The translations under genes and the position numbers were made by a program. From Climacteris rufus (taxonomy: Eukaryota; Chordata; Aves; Passeriformes; Climacteridae): 64,000 nt of DNA. The first letter of the stretch is position 1. Each line of letters starts with the position of its first letter. A model generated the notes under the pieces. That model worked only from the letters and a program-made list of their open reading frames with translations. It was not told the DNA's origin and searched no databases. The DNA is taken from the NCBI GenBank assembly GCA_013398175.1, contig VZRZ01006832.1, positions 152,778 through 216,777 of the forward strand, written 5' to 3'. Shown here in pieces: positions 49,942 to 63,200 of this stretch.

Positions 49942-50415
49942 TGAATCAGAGAGAACAGTTTGTGTTGGAAGGACTTTAAAGGTCTTCTAATTCCAATCCT
50001 GCAGTCGTGAGCAGGGACACCTTCCACTAGACCAGGTTCCTCAAAGCCCCATCCAATCTGACCTTGAACACTTCTAGGGACGGGGCATCCACAACTTCCC
50101 TGGACAACATGTTCCAGTACCTCACCACCCTCACAGTAAAGAATTTCTTCCTAATACCTAATCTAAACCTACTCTCCTTCAGTTTAAGGCTATTCCCCCT
50201 TGTCCTATCACTATATGCCCTTGTGAAAAGTCCCTCTCCAGACGTCTTGTTGGCCCTCCTTAGGTACTGGAAGACTGCTGGAAGGTCACTCCAAACCCTT
50301 CCCTTCTCCAGGCTGAACAATCCAAATACTCTTAGCCTTTCCTTGAGGGAGAGGTACTTTAGCCCTCTGATCATCTATGTGGCCTCCTCTGGACTAGTTC
50401 CAGCAGTTTCCTTGA
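49942..50415 (-). mobile_element. CR1 LINE 3' end, minus strand
   Basis: The plus strand reads as the complement of a CR1 3' end. It runs through tgttggaaggactttaaagg, gggacaccttccactagacc, the phrase ctcaccaccctcacagtaaa and tcccccttgtcctatcacta, and ends near ctctggactagttccagcag at 50387-50406. It encodes a 115-codon remnant of the CR1 ORF2 C-terminus (50027-50374, minus). The start is truncated at about 50415, as is usual for CR1. It is moderately diverged and clearly younger than the copy at 23640. The ATTCTATG tail itself is lost at the left edge. Confidence 0.93.
50027..50374 (-). pseudogene. CR1 ORF2 C-terminal fragment, still open
   Basis: A 115-codon minus-strand frame within the CR1 copy. 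Family residues are visible in order: LSLKERLRVFGLFSLEK near the start, SDRTRGNSLKLKESRFRLGI in the middle, then VVRYWNMLSREVV and LEVFKVRLDGALRNLV at the natural protein end. It lacks the endonuclease and the catalytic reverse-transcriptase core, so it cannot mobilise itself. The 168-codon plus-strand frame over the same place (50064-50570) is its antisense shadow. Confidence 0.85.
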
Positions 50416-52636
50416 AAAATATTAAGTTGAACTTAGCCTCTGATCACCCTGATGCCTCAGATGAGCAGAGAGAGCACAAGGAAATGAAGTGTTTTTTTCA
50501 AAATTGTATATCATGGTCCTTTCTGGTTAAAGGTCTGTATCCCTGTGAATCCATGACAGAGATAATGTGAAGGACAGTCTGCAGACACACTTGCTGTCCA
50601 TACTTGTAATCATCAACTGTCTTCTGTATCTGTTATTCATAAAATAAAGGAAGTTGATTCCTTACAAATGTACAGTTTATTTTGACTTCTGTCCCTAAAT
50701 AGATGTCAGAATAGATATCAGGGAGGCACTGATATCAGGCTCATCACTAAAGATTACATGTGCTCAGCAAGGGCATGATCATCCAGTCTCAGACAAAACA
50801 AGTGCATCAGAGTTTCAGATCATCATGGCCTGGGCAGCTAGATGCACTGTACATCCCACTTCAATCACAGTCCCTGAAATCCTGCAACCTCTTCTAGACT
50901 CTACTGTGCAACTCTGGAAATACATTTTAACCTCTTCCAGCACAATGCCTGTAAGCAGAAGATGTGTATGTAACAAAACAGCTAACTTTGTAAGTGTTTC
51001 TCTGGGTCTCAGTAGCACAGCAATAGAACCTTCTTTGGTTATCTTCCCAATTCTGAGTGATTCACAGTAAGAGATTAATATGGAATTAAAATTGAAGACA
51101 CATGAAGGCATTACACCATATTCCTCATGTGCACTCAAATCAGCTGTAATCTCTTAATCTCCAATTTGCATGTGATTAAGCCTCAAGAGTGTTCGCTGTC
51201 TGCCTATGCTGTATCTCCTACTTCAGTGCCTATTGCCAAGCATTTTTCAGAACTGATAGTGGCTTATCACTATCAAAAAGCAGCTCAAAGTCCTTAGGAA
51301 AATCTTCAGCTTAGCAACCATCCTTTTAAAATTGTAAATGGTACCTGTTTTCCTTCATCTTTATAGCTATTAATAGGCATACTTTTCATGACAACAGGAT
51401 TGTTTGCAGGGTTGTGAGATACCATCTGCTCCTTCTCGTTCCTCCTCTCTTAAGCTGTAATTTTCTGTCATATCATAGCAGGTTGTCCGGGAAATCGTTC
51501 ATCACAAAATGAAAGATTTTTTGCTACTGAAAGAGCAGAAATAGCTGTAAAAGAAAAAAAGTTAGATTTCAGCTAAATGTTCTCCATACAAATCAATAGG
51601 AAAAAAAGGAAACCCTAAATAATGCTTACTTAAGGTGTTTTGCTTCTCCAGGCAGCCTTAGCAAAATCTGGGAAGATAAGGAGGGTCCTACAAGTGGTAA
51701 CACCTTTGAATAGTTTGTGTGGCTGGATAAACATAGGGAAGCACAGTGGGTGACGGAAGTAGGATGGGCTTGGGTCTGTACTCAGAAGGAAAACAAATTC
51801 ATTTTCTGGCAGAAAGCAATAAATAAATAGGATGGCTCATCATTACCTCCTTTAAAACTGATTAGGCTAAATATACTTCCAGCAATCAAAACAAAAAAGA
51901 GATCTAAGTTAAGTTTTCCTTTTCTCTGAGAAGGTTCTGCTGCCCTCAGTTGGTGTCAGGTATGAGGACAGAAGGGGACAGGGACCGGTTACCATTCTCA
52001 GACATTCCATCTGTCTTTGGTCTTCTCTTGGGGAGAGAAATGTGAATGCTATTTCCACGAGTGCTTTCATCCCAAGGGTTATTCTGCTACCAGAACATGC
52101 CAGAAGCTCCATGTTATAGCTGTTGTATGTAACTAAACATCCCAGTGTGCACCTTTTTCGGTCCCTGTAGGAGGAGCAGGCAGACCCACAGCCCACCAGC
52201 TATGTGTTAGTGTGTGTATGGCAGACTCCCACATGCCAGGGACGCCTCCAAAACAGTAGTGACAGACAGACCCTCTTCCTTCTGCATATGAGCAGAGCAC
52301 TGGGCCAAAACTACAGCTTGGTGTATGTATACAGCACACAGGCGTTAAGGCTGTTCAGATGTTTGCAAATGAGCAGACCAGGGAACAAATCAACCCATTT
52401 CTCTCAGTTACCCAAAAGCTGAGCCAGTGAAATTAAAGCACAGGCAAATGCTTCTAGAAGAAAAAGAACTGAAGCCTACAAATATTCCCAGGAAGGTACA
52501 TTTTAAATCAATATAGTGAGTCAGGTAGTATTTGGTTTGCCAGTAGCATTTACTTAATTTTACATAGGAAATTAAACTCAATCAACACCCCAAAAATTTA
52601 AAGAAAATTTTTTTTAAAATTGTGTGCAACTGCAAC
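50416..52636. other. AT-rich sequence, no gene seen
   Basis: A GC-richer part at 51900-52400 has open frames up to 95 codons on both strands but no recognised domain or repeat. Otherwise nothing seen. Confidence 0.45.
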
Positions 52637-52768
52637 CTGGAAGGCCAGGCTGGATAGGACACTGATCAACCTGACCTAGAGGAAGGTTTCCTGCCCATGC
52701 TAGGAGGGGTGGAACCAGATGATCTTTAAAGTCCCTTCCAACCCAAAACATTCTATGATTCTATGATA
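52637..52768 (+). mobile_element. CR1 LINE 3' end, plus strand, with ATTCTATG tail
   Basis: The last 132 bp of a CR1 element. It contains gaaggccaggctggatagga, ggtggaaccagatgatcttt and gtcccttccaaccc, and ends in the diagnostic repeated octamer attctatgattctatgat at 52750-52767. A strong 5' truncation leaves no coding sequence. The intact tail and low divergence make it one of the younger CR1 copies here, and the clearest sign that this is avian DNA. Confidence 0.96.
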
Positions 52769-54690
52769 TTTCAGTTACACTTTGTACAAACAGGAATAAG
52801 CTTCCTATACTGCCCCTAGACTTAAAACATGGTCTTATTCATCACCTTCAGTAAGAGGCAATATTTTTAATTTCCCTGAATAATTATTATTGTGGCTATG
52901 CTGATAATTTCTGTGAGTCCTACCCGTAAGAACCATTGTTATGTGCTACATGTATATGCTAAAATATTCTACCAGATGATGAGAAGAAAATTATTATAAT
53001 TTTGATTTACTTGTTCAAAAGTAAACATCTGTAAACTAATTACAAGATACACCTATTTTACAGATTCTGTGAATGAAAACGAGTCACTGATTGCCAGGTT
53101 TGTCTTCAGTTCTATTTGATGAATCACATTTAATTACAACATAATTAAGTAGCACCTCTGGAAAAATATGCCACATTGTGGTAATAAAGAATGAAAAGAA
53201 GTGATCAAACTGTAATTTTGAAATACATCATAGCAATTCTTTTCATTAAATCTCTGTGCAAAGGATGTCTCTTATCTTAATTGTCAGTGTCAATACCATA
53301 GTCTTAGTATTATAGTGTCAAAAAAATAATTTCAATCCTGAAGTAAAGTCTCTGCTTAGTTAAATCATTCCAGACCCATTTGACTTCAAACACTTAGGGA
53401 ATCCCAATAGACTACTAAATATAAGAAAATACAGAATTCTGTGCTTTCTAGAAGCTTTAGAAAAGATGGGCTCCTCTAGCAAAATTTTGATTTAAAACAA
53501 TACATTATGTGGGCTTACAGATATGTTTTAGTCTCTAGTGAATAGAAATACTGCTGAAAACATCTACATTTACATTATTGCAGCTTCCAGTGATTTGAGG
53601 CATGATCATGGCCCCATGAGATTGAAAAGGATCTGCATTTAAAGAAAAGCAAAACCAAAAAACACTTTGTCAGATTTATGTAGAAAGGAAACAAACAAGC
53701 AGAGAGGATTTATGAAGCAGAAATCTCAGCACAATTTTTCTTCTTGGCCTGAGACTACATAGTGAAAGTAGTAATACTTGTGGATAGCTCAGTGACCCCA
53801 TCTCCACAGGAGAAACCTTCTCTGGGTTTCTATATAACCTATAGCTAGGTCCACCCCTAGCTATAAAATATCTTCCCTGTTGGCAGTGTATGTGTTATGC
53901 TGATAGGTGAGCTGCCTTTCCATTTGGGATGCATTTGGCAGTGCAGCCACCCTCAGCCTGGTGCCAGCATGCTGAGATCTGCTGCAGGGACTCACAGTAC
54001 ACAGGTTGTCTGCAGTGCTGTGATCAGTCCTGAGTCTAGAAACGGGCCTGAGCCATCACTTTCTTACTCAGACTTTACCTGGTTTTATTTTGCAAAAACT
54101 TATTAGGAACTAAGGCTCTCTCTAGGCTTTTGTGTCCTGCTGTATCTTTCAGCAACATCCAAGATGTTGGGTCATGCTGAGGAAGTCATCAAGAAAACAT
54201 TCTCAGTGACCATAACGGACTTTGGTCAATCCTTATTTTGCACACTGTTGTAATGGTTCTGTTATTTGACTACATACCGAGAGTTATCTTTCAGAGAGGA
54301 ATAGTCAGTTCTAAAACTTTCATTTATTGGCTTAAGATGTGGGTTTTAAAATTGCATATTGAGCCTCAGTTAATCACTGCACTGTATTTTTAACCTACGG
54401 AACTGGCATCTTTGCATATTTCTTTACCTCAAAAGGCTAAACATATGGCAAGTTTTGTTGTCCTTTTTTTTTTTTATTTCTGACTTCTAAGATTCTTTAG
54501 TAGAAACTTGATTTCTTCCATATCACAGGATTTCATGAGGTACTTTTCCAGGTAAAAATGGCAGGTATTTTTAAGTGTGATAGAAGTCATGAAGGTTACC
54601 ACTGTTACTGACTGAAGAGCAAGGAAGAAAAGCAAGCTGGCTAAACCTTACCTGGCATGAAACATTTTCTTCTGTGATGTTTTCTATGCA
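52769..54690. other. AT-rich sequence, no gene seen
   Basis: No supported feature. A T-rich run lies near 54463-54477. Confidence 0.5.
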
Positions 54691-54691
54691 G

Positions 54692-54864
54692 AGAGCAGTT
54701 GGAGCACTAGAGGAGACTGCACCATGTTTTTGCCAGTGCAGTTATGGGACAGCCAAGAACTTCCCAAACAGTTTGTGTGAAAAGCTCTTGTGCCAAAAAC
54801 ATGGTGTGTTGTCTACCCATTTACAGTTCCAGAGAAGAAAGACTCACAAGCAAAGATTTTCAAG
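54692..54864 (+). other. Exon-like segment with good splice-site matches (unproven)
   Basis: A 173-base segment is preceded by tgttttctatgcag (a pyrimidine-rich tract with AG at 54690-54691) and followed by CAAG/GTAAGG (GT at 54865). Both junctions are close to consensus. One frame is open across the whole segment, about 57 codons, Cys-rich in its first half (C-x-C-x2-C). I do not recognise the peptide. It could be an exon of a long non-coding RNA, a lineage-specific exon or chance. The next exon-like segment (60125-60257) is not frame-compatible with it. Confidence 0.22.
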
Positions 54865-57800
54865 GTAAGGTGTGCTTTCAGGTTTCTGGGATACTTTGGT
54901 TTGCTGCAGTAGGCATTTTTTAAGCCTAAATGGCTTTCAGAGGAGAAGGCAGCTGTGCACCTGCACCATGCCTGCAGTGCAGTTATTCAAGGAAATAAAC
55001 ACAAGGCCAGGTATTCCACATAAATGTGAAGTTTCTTTTCAAGCTGTAACTTAAATTAAAACTCACTTAAGAAAGCCAAGGGTTATTTTTTTCCTTTCTT
55101 TTCTCACCATGCAATTCACATTGTCAGCCAGTGCCAGGAGGTTGCCCAGTGCCAAGGACCAGGAACAGCCCTCTGCAAACTGAGCTGTGCATCTCTCACA
55201 AGGGTTGGTGCTCAGCATTATTTTCCATAAACTCCCAAGTGCTGAAAAAGGGCCTAAATATTGCCTAAATGTCACAAGGAGCATAAAGTAAAGAAATGTT
55301 TTTATGGGCTCTTGTATAATTTTAAACAGATTAAAATTGCAAAGGTTCTTAGACATAAAAACAGTAAGAAGAAAACCAGGCATGTGTAATGCTAAAATTT
55401 TTATTGCATTACAAGAAACTCAGTAGTAGGTTGACTTTAAGTATCTTAGGCTCAAGTAAACATAAATGTGTTGTTTATCTTTTGTAATTGCCTGGTTTTA
55501 CTACTTTTTTGTTTAAAACATCTTATTGTTAAACTCCTGTCTGAGAAATGTTATCCAAAAACGTTAAAATTAGGTATGATAGCAAACTGAGACTGTAACA
55601 GAGTCAGCTATCAATGCAAAATTGTATTTTTCAAATTTTTAACATAGATACATTATATCAATGGGGAAGAAAGACTATAGAGTTGTTCACAAAATAATTA
55701 AAATTATTTTTTCTTTTTCATGTTTGAAATTAATGGAAATTTTCTGACATGATTACAGAAATACTGCTGGAAATAAATTATTGAAAATGCTATTCTGGAG
55801 GATAACTCCAAGATGAAATGCTGAGATCTATAACGTGTGGAATATAATTACGGTAGAGGAAGGAAATTATCACAGCCATTGAAAAGAAATATAAGCTGCT
55901 CTGGAGAATTAAGTAACTTCATCCCCAGTAAGTTCAGTACATTTCTCATCAGCATTAACAGGAGTTATGCTCAGAATATGTGTAAATTTAAACAACTTAA
56001 TTTTATACCTCTCAATCCAGGAAGATAATTTTAGGAAGAAGGATGAAGATTGCTAAGATATCTCTCTTAGGATGAAGATGGTTACCTTGTCCTTATGCAA
56101 AACCCACTATTTCATTTCCTTTGCAACCTTTTTTCCAAGTCAAATATTTGGGAATGTCTACTCCTTGTTCCTGAATAATACTCAGAATAATATTATAGCA
56201 TAGATTTGGGTCTACATAACAAGGAGGCAATAAGCTTCCAAATCTGTCTTCAAAAGATTTTGGTCTGAAACAAACCAAGATTTGAATGAACAAAGTTATT
56301 TTAGAAGGTAATATCCCATCATTCTGGAAAGACCAACCACACTGATCTTATGACATTGGCCTGAAGCATCATCTTGCATTTCACATTTTGCACCACCTCC
56401 AAACCTGTAGATTCAATAGGCCCTGTTCTTCAGTAACAGCTTTTCAGTATCGTGGTCTGAGTTCTTCTCTTTACTTGTTACATAGTACACATAATTCTAG
56501 CCAGATTTACTGCAGTTGGGGAAAAAACAGTTACTCAAAATTCATAATCATGCTGGTGATACATAAGTCTCATTCTATTTAAATGTTCACATCTGCCTTT
56601 CTCATGATGACTGCTGCTAATAGTTTAAAAAAACTAATTCTACTTACTGGAAAAAGCTCCACAAATCATAAAAGTTTCAAAGTACATTAAAACATGCTCC
56701 TATTATCTCTTCAATTTTAGCAACTTCAACCCAACAGATGTTCAAGAAAACCATACCCAAGAACTCTGAGACAAATACAGAGTTCTGGGCCAGATTTCTC
56801 CCAGGTGGAAAAAAAGCAGTGCCAGTGTTTTATCTTTGTGGTTGTGTTCTTCAAAAGCCTTCTTCTCTGAAATGTTAGCTCTTTATAAGTCATTATGCCC
56901 TGCTGCAACTTCTGTTAAGATACAAAGAAAAACTCATCCTCAAATCAAGCAAAAATCACACTCAATCAGATTATTTTTCTGCAGATGTAAAATATACAAT
57001 ATGATACATATCAGTGGTGATCTATGTAGAGCAATATGAATTCCCAAAGAAAGATTTGAAAATAAAGATACCCTGGTTTAGGTGCTGATAAGTAGCAAGT
57101 ATACCAGGAAATAAAATTACCAGATAGTGCTTAAGAGCATGTACTCTAAAGAACAGTTTAAAACTTAGAATTAAATTTTAATGAGGTAAAGGTGAGTTGG
57201 GAAACATACCTATTCTATCTAACCTTCCAAATTTAATTAAATATCACAAAACCAGCAAAGACTCAGTATGCTTTTTTAAAGCAACACTAGTCTGATTAAA
57301 ATTAATCATTCTTGAGCTAAATGCTGCTTTGACTTTTCTGAAGTATCTCTTCTGTGTCCAGTTGTCTCTCACTACAAATAAAATCTCTTCCTTTTCCTGA
57401 AAGCTCTCAGATATATCACCCAACCAGTCTTTACAAGAAAAGAGCTGAGCCTTCTCCAAGTTGGGAGTTCAAGCTGCCTGTTTCCATATGGATTTCAAAT
57501 GGAACAAGAATTGTCTTTGCAGCATTCCTTGGGTCCTAAGAGGGAAAAAATAAGAACAGTCTTTTTCACCAGCATAGCTTCACTGTTCCTAGTCTCTGTA
57601 AGGTGAGGGAACTGAAAGGACTTGCAGCACCTGGGAGACAAATCTTTCTTTCAGTCTTTGTTTTGAGTTTGATAACAACACACTGAAGATGATTTGGGGG
57701 ATTCAGAGATTTCAATCTGTCTGGTTTAAATTACCACAATTAAGTGCACAATAACAAAACAAACAACAATCAAAAGACATTGCAATAAAATTCACATCAA

Positions 57801-60124
57801 AATTTTTAAAAAATCAAAACATTAATTCCATAACAAATGAATAGAGAATATTACAACACTGCATGAATATTTGTTTGTTCAAATCTTGAAAAAACAAAAA
57901 ATCTGGTATTTTAGTGTGCTCCAACAGAGATTTTTAACTTGTCAGAGCTTTGTTTTTCCACAAATAAGTTTCCATCAAAGAATCTACCATCCAGCTTTAG
58001 TACCATTTTGGAGATAAATTATAATTTTTCTACTACCAGATAAAACACATCAGAATTTTAATCTGCCTCTAGCATTAACCTTGAAAATATCTCTATATAT
58101 CTTCTACAGTCACAGTCCAATTTCTTTCTCCCTCCTTTTCAGAGCCCTGGAGAAGTAGCAACTTACAGTAACCATTTACACCAGGACAGAGCAATATCCA
58201 TAATGCTGTGATCACAGTGAAGTTAGAGGAAAGACTGAGCCAAAGGTCCACTCCAATCTTGTGTACATTTTAACTGCTTCTTATCTTCCAGATTGTGAGA
58301 GAAACTGTGCAGCAGAAACTACCATCACTTGCATTATAGATAACTATTGAATGTTATCTATATCTTGTGTTTTTCTTCTCTGTGCCTCTGAATGTGAACA
58401 AGAGTCATGCTTTGACCCCCAGGCTGAGGACAAGAAATTGAAGGAGTCAGAGCAGCAGCTTAGCAGCAGGTATAGAAAAACTTGGTATCTACAGAAAAGT
58501 AAATTAAATATGGCAGTACCACTTTATGACACTGAAACTGAATGCTATGGGCCAGTCCATGTCCATACTACTAAATTCCTCTCCCCTGTCAAACAGGATA
58601 GTTCTATCGAGATTACCTGTTAGGACTGGTACCTCCAAGCAGGCAAGAAGGCAGACAGACACACATTGATAAAATGTTAAGGAAAACACAACAGCTAGCA
58701 AGTTCTGGAACCATTAGGCTGTTGCAGATCCACAGCCAAGTCACAGCACAGGACAAATTTTTCACAAGTTGCCCACAAAAGGAAGTTTAGCTGAATTCGT
58801 GTTGGTTTGGTTTCCCCCATGTTCAGTACATATTACACACTTACACATGCCTTCTTTAAATGATTCAGGAACTATCTTTTTTATTTTAGAAAGAAATTGT
58901 TATGCTTAGCTGCTCACTCATTTCACTAAGCTTCTCACCAGTGAAAATCTGTAGAGAAGTTTAAAAAAAACCAAAAAACATTTCCAATGCAAGGAGTTTT
59001 GTACTATGTCAGAGCCTTTTTCTCTGCTATCTCATCATTATTCATGATTTTAACCATACACCTAATGAGATTGAGATTCACTTCAAAAATTCTCCTCGCA
59101 TCAGTCAAGCATTCTTGCTTCTTTTCCTTAAGCTCATCTGAAATCTCCAAGCTGCACCATTCCTGCAGTGAAGTTCCCCCATGACATGCTGACTCTCTGA
59201 CTGACAGACAGTACACACATGCCAAGCAGAATGTCAAAGAACATGACATGATAAAACCAAACATGCCTTAATACAGTTATGATAATGCCAAACTGCTTAA
59301 AATTCTCAGTACCTTTGACAGACTAGTCATGTACTCTATGTCTTTCAAAGCTGTACATCTGCCTAGAAAAAGATCGTTTCTCCGGCCCTTGAAGGAGATA
59401 AACACAATTTGTATTTTAGATCAGGTTTAAACTAAAGCTGAGTAGATTGATTCTTGTTGATGAGAGTAAGATGTTTATTGTGATTTTTCAGACTTACAAA
59501 CTTGTATTTTTCTGGATACCTAATGTATGATGTGGAGACTACCCAACTTAAATAGCAGAGTTTTTAGAGTTTGTTAAATGTTAAAGACCTGGCATATATA
59601 TCACAGTTGAAATCTGCAAGATAAGGGTTATCTGTAGTCATATTTGCAGACAATAACTGGGAAGAAAAAGTCATTATTTTCTAGAAGATTATTCTTCAAA
59701 ACTTGATTGTAGAAGTAATTATTCCAGATTTTCTCCTCATTCAAGCAAAAAGAAGGCAACTTAGAGATGATTTCAGGAGGGAACACAAAACACTGAGAAA
59801 GAATAGTTAAGCAAACAATTCCTGAACAACACACAGAGTAAAAATTATTCACTCAAGCAAAAGTATTTGTTTCCAAAGACAAGTATGTTGGGAAGGTTTG
59901 GGCATCATTTATAGCCACAACTTTGAATGTTGCTGTTTAAATGGTTTCCTTATATAGACAGCCATCATGCATCACAAAGGACATGAATCTGTGGCATGTT
60001 TGCTACTCCTGCTACTCTCTGTGGGTACACCTGGGTTGACATTATAGGGCCACAAGCCTATTAAGCAACCTTATGGCCAAAGATGCACCTAATGTGGGGG
60101 TAGGGGTGTTTTTTCATTCCAAAG
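54865..60124. other. AT-rich sequence, no gene seen
   Basis: About 5.3 kb without a supported gene or repeat family. A 90-codon plus-strand frame at 58351-58623 has no recognised domain. Confidence 0.5.
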
Positions 60125-60257
60125 TGTCTGAAATCCAGGCTATGTTTGCAGACTGTCACAGAGGTGCTTTTCAGCATGGAACTCGGAGCGCCTGGCACTG
60201 TGCCACAAACACACCTGCGCAGTTTGGGAAGGCAAAGCTGCTGAGGGAACCACGGAG
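60125..60257 (+). other. Exon-like segment with strong splice donor (unproven)
   Basis: A 133-base GC-richer segment preceded by gttttttcattccaaag (acceptor-like, AG at 60123-60124) and followed by GGAG/GTAAGTGTG, a near-perfect donor. One frame stays open through it. It matches no family I know. Joining it to the segment at 54692-54864 in its open frame would place a stop two codons in, so they are not consecutive coding exons. A non-coding transcript or chance remain possible. Confidence 0.2.
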
Positions 60258-63200
60258 GTAAGTGTGTGGTGGCAACCAAACCCAATACTGATGTTGGGCA
60301 CGGTGTCTTCTGTCCTCTAAGCCATACCCAAAAATCATCTCATAAAGGGCTAGCCAGGACAGAACAAAACTTTTAGGGGAGAGTGCATGGGGCATAACCA
60401 CTATGAATGGTAGTCAGACCAGTGTTTGAAGTAACATCCCATCTTTCTTTTACTTAGCAACACAGAAAGAGGCTGAGAATTCAAAAGTTCACTGTCCTTT
60501 GCAGAAAAAATGAGGACAAAAGACACTTTCTGCTACCCATGCACAATAGCAGCAGGAACAATGTGCTATCTGCACCTTGAAAAGATCTGGGATTTCACTG
60601 CTTTTGTCTTTAAAATAGTCCAGCATCAACTTCATTGTTGTCAACACCTTTTTCTTATGCCACAACTCCAATTACTCCTGCATCCTCTCACTGCTTTCCT
60701 TTGAAGATCTGAGAAAGCATTAGTGTGCCCAAAGCTTTTTAAATCTTACTGGCTATAAGAGCTAGTAATAAACTAAATTACCTCTATCTACATCCTGGCT
60801 CTGGTTTTTGTCCATAGACTGTCATGGCTAGAGGAAATTGTGAAGTCCAGCTAAGATTATGCCTTTGCTTATGACCTTTCATGCATTTTTAATAAATGTT
60901 GCATTTTGAGCTGTAGACACTAGAAAAACAGCACCTCTGAAACAAAAATTTAAAAAAAAAAAAAGCTGAAAACCTCATAGCCTACTACTTCATTATTTTT
61001 TTTTTGTCCCAAATTGGATCCTTCTCCCTTGAAAATCGGAATACAATAGTTTTCAACCAAGCCAAACTGAACTTCCTTGTATCATTTAGTCAAATATAAA
61101 CTTTCAGTTATGAGAGAGTTCACAATTCCCCTATTTTTCCTATGATGTCTCAAGAAATTTCCAAAATTCCCTGTCATCCAAGCTGCTTGGCAGGACAACT
61201 TCGTCTGTGTGGGAGCATAGCACTCATCTTCACCGTCTTCTCATAGCATCTCATCCAATACGCAATTTGACCAAGTCTCTCCCCAAAAAGCAACTAAGAG
61301 ACTCTGTACAAGTTTCAGTAAACCATTAGAGAACTGTTTGAATACTGAGGCAAACCAAAAGGAGATAGTTCTACTTGGGAATTAAAACATACAACTTTCT
61401 TGATATAGAAAAGAATTGCTAATCTATACTTTTCTAGATGAAATAAATCTGCTAAAAGCAATCACATGCATTTTCTGACTTGCTGGTTTTACTAAATGTG
61501 ACATTACTAAGTATGACTTTTACTCTGAAAAATTCTACTGAATGAAAAGAGAATAAGTGTTTGTTTCTAACATTTTATGAAAAATTGGTCACCTCAATAC
61601 ACAGGGCCCTGCACTGTTGCTTAGATATCATCCATCTCCCTACACCTGAGTCTATGGTTAATTTCTCATTCCTCCCATCATACTTGCTGATTACTGCTGC
61701 TTTTACCTTAGAAACATTTAGAAGATTCATCTTTATTCTTTACCCTGCTGAGACAGTTGCTCAGAACACAGCAGTTTCCAGAGCTATTCCTTAATTACGC
61801 TCATTGCAAAAATAATGGCTTGATTTGATAAATACCTTTAATTTGAAAATTTCATGTCTCAATATCTGCACCACAAGTAAAATGCTGAAATCCCACTGAC
61901 AACTATGGAAGGAATATATTTAACAATACCCTCTGCAATGAGGAGATTGTTTTACTTGTTCATTATTATGCCTTAATTTCTCCTTTGGGATCTGTTAATT
62001 CTCATGTGAAAGAACAGCAAAATAATGCAGAGAAAGGTGTAATACACAGGCATGATATGAAGTCACGGACTGTGCTTTTTGTATAACTGGAAATTTTCAA
62101 GATGAAGTAAAATGATGGGGAAAATGGGAGCATCCCTTACAGATTCATTGTAGAAATTGCGACCAGCATCCTTTTCAACTGAAAACCAAGTTCAGCACAA
62201 GGAAACTGCTGCCTAAGAGACCTAGTAAAGATTAAAGCAGATCAGCTAATACTAGCTGAAACAGCAGTATTTTGACTTCAGTCGGGTTATTCTCGACTTG
62301 TGTCTTTAACGGGTAATGTTCATATTTGTTCTTTCTTGCAATCTGAGTTACATGAATTGCTATGCAAGTGCAAGATAATGTTTTCAAATAGGCTCATTGG
62401 CACATTAATCTATAGCACTATAATCAGCCTGAAGATCATATTTTTATTTTTTTCATTAAACAGTGAATGTCAGCTCCTTTGCACATATAAGGTGTCATCA
62501 ACTTTGTGCCAGCTTTGCTGACTCATATAAATATCTACACTTGTAAGCATTCATTTTCTTAGAGCTACAGCGCATTATGTACTAAAGGAGATCAGAAGTA
62601 AGCAAAATCATCTGGAAAATATAGTCTAAATTTATATTGCTTCTGCTGAGAGGATTAATTTAACTGTCTGGAGATAGAATATATATTAAGCCATTAATGT
62701 TTATAAATCTAGAGACACAAAATAACTCATTTTACACCACCTATGATTACCACACTGTTTTGTTTGTATGTTCTCAAAATGTTCAGTTACCCGAGCATGG
62801 AGAGTACCCTGAAACTATTAAGTAGCTTTATGTTCAAGGGCAAAAGAATTTTGTGGTTTGAACTTTTTGAACCTTTGAGAAAATCAAAGGTTTTTTTTTT
62901 TTAGTCAAACAGTACACACTTACTAAAAACAAGCAGCAACTTCCTTTTCTAAGGGTGTGTGCTCCTACTTAGGATATATAGATAATATTATCAGAACTTA
63001 AGATACTCTTTCAATGTCTCAGTTGCTCAAGCATTATTTCATCTAATCTGAAGCAACCCCCTCATGTACTGAACAACTCCTGAGGGCATAACAGGAGGAC
63101 AAGTCCAGTTTTGCTGCAGTGTAACACTGGGGCAGAGAGTATGGGTCATTTCAGCAGCCCCTCTCTTCTTCCCAAGTCATGTGGGCAGCAAAGAAACATG

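Noticed and set aside
50064..50570. Longest open frame of the window (168 codons, plus strand)
   Set aside because: It is mostly the antisense of the minus-strand CR1 copy at 49942-50415, whose family protein reads on the other strand.
60500..60830. Possible LTR suggested by CTATAAGAG and AATAAA
   Set aside because: The two signals are only about 14 bp apart and no paired ends or target duplication were found.
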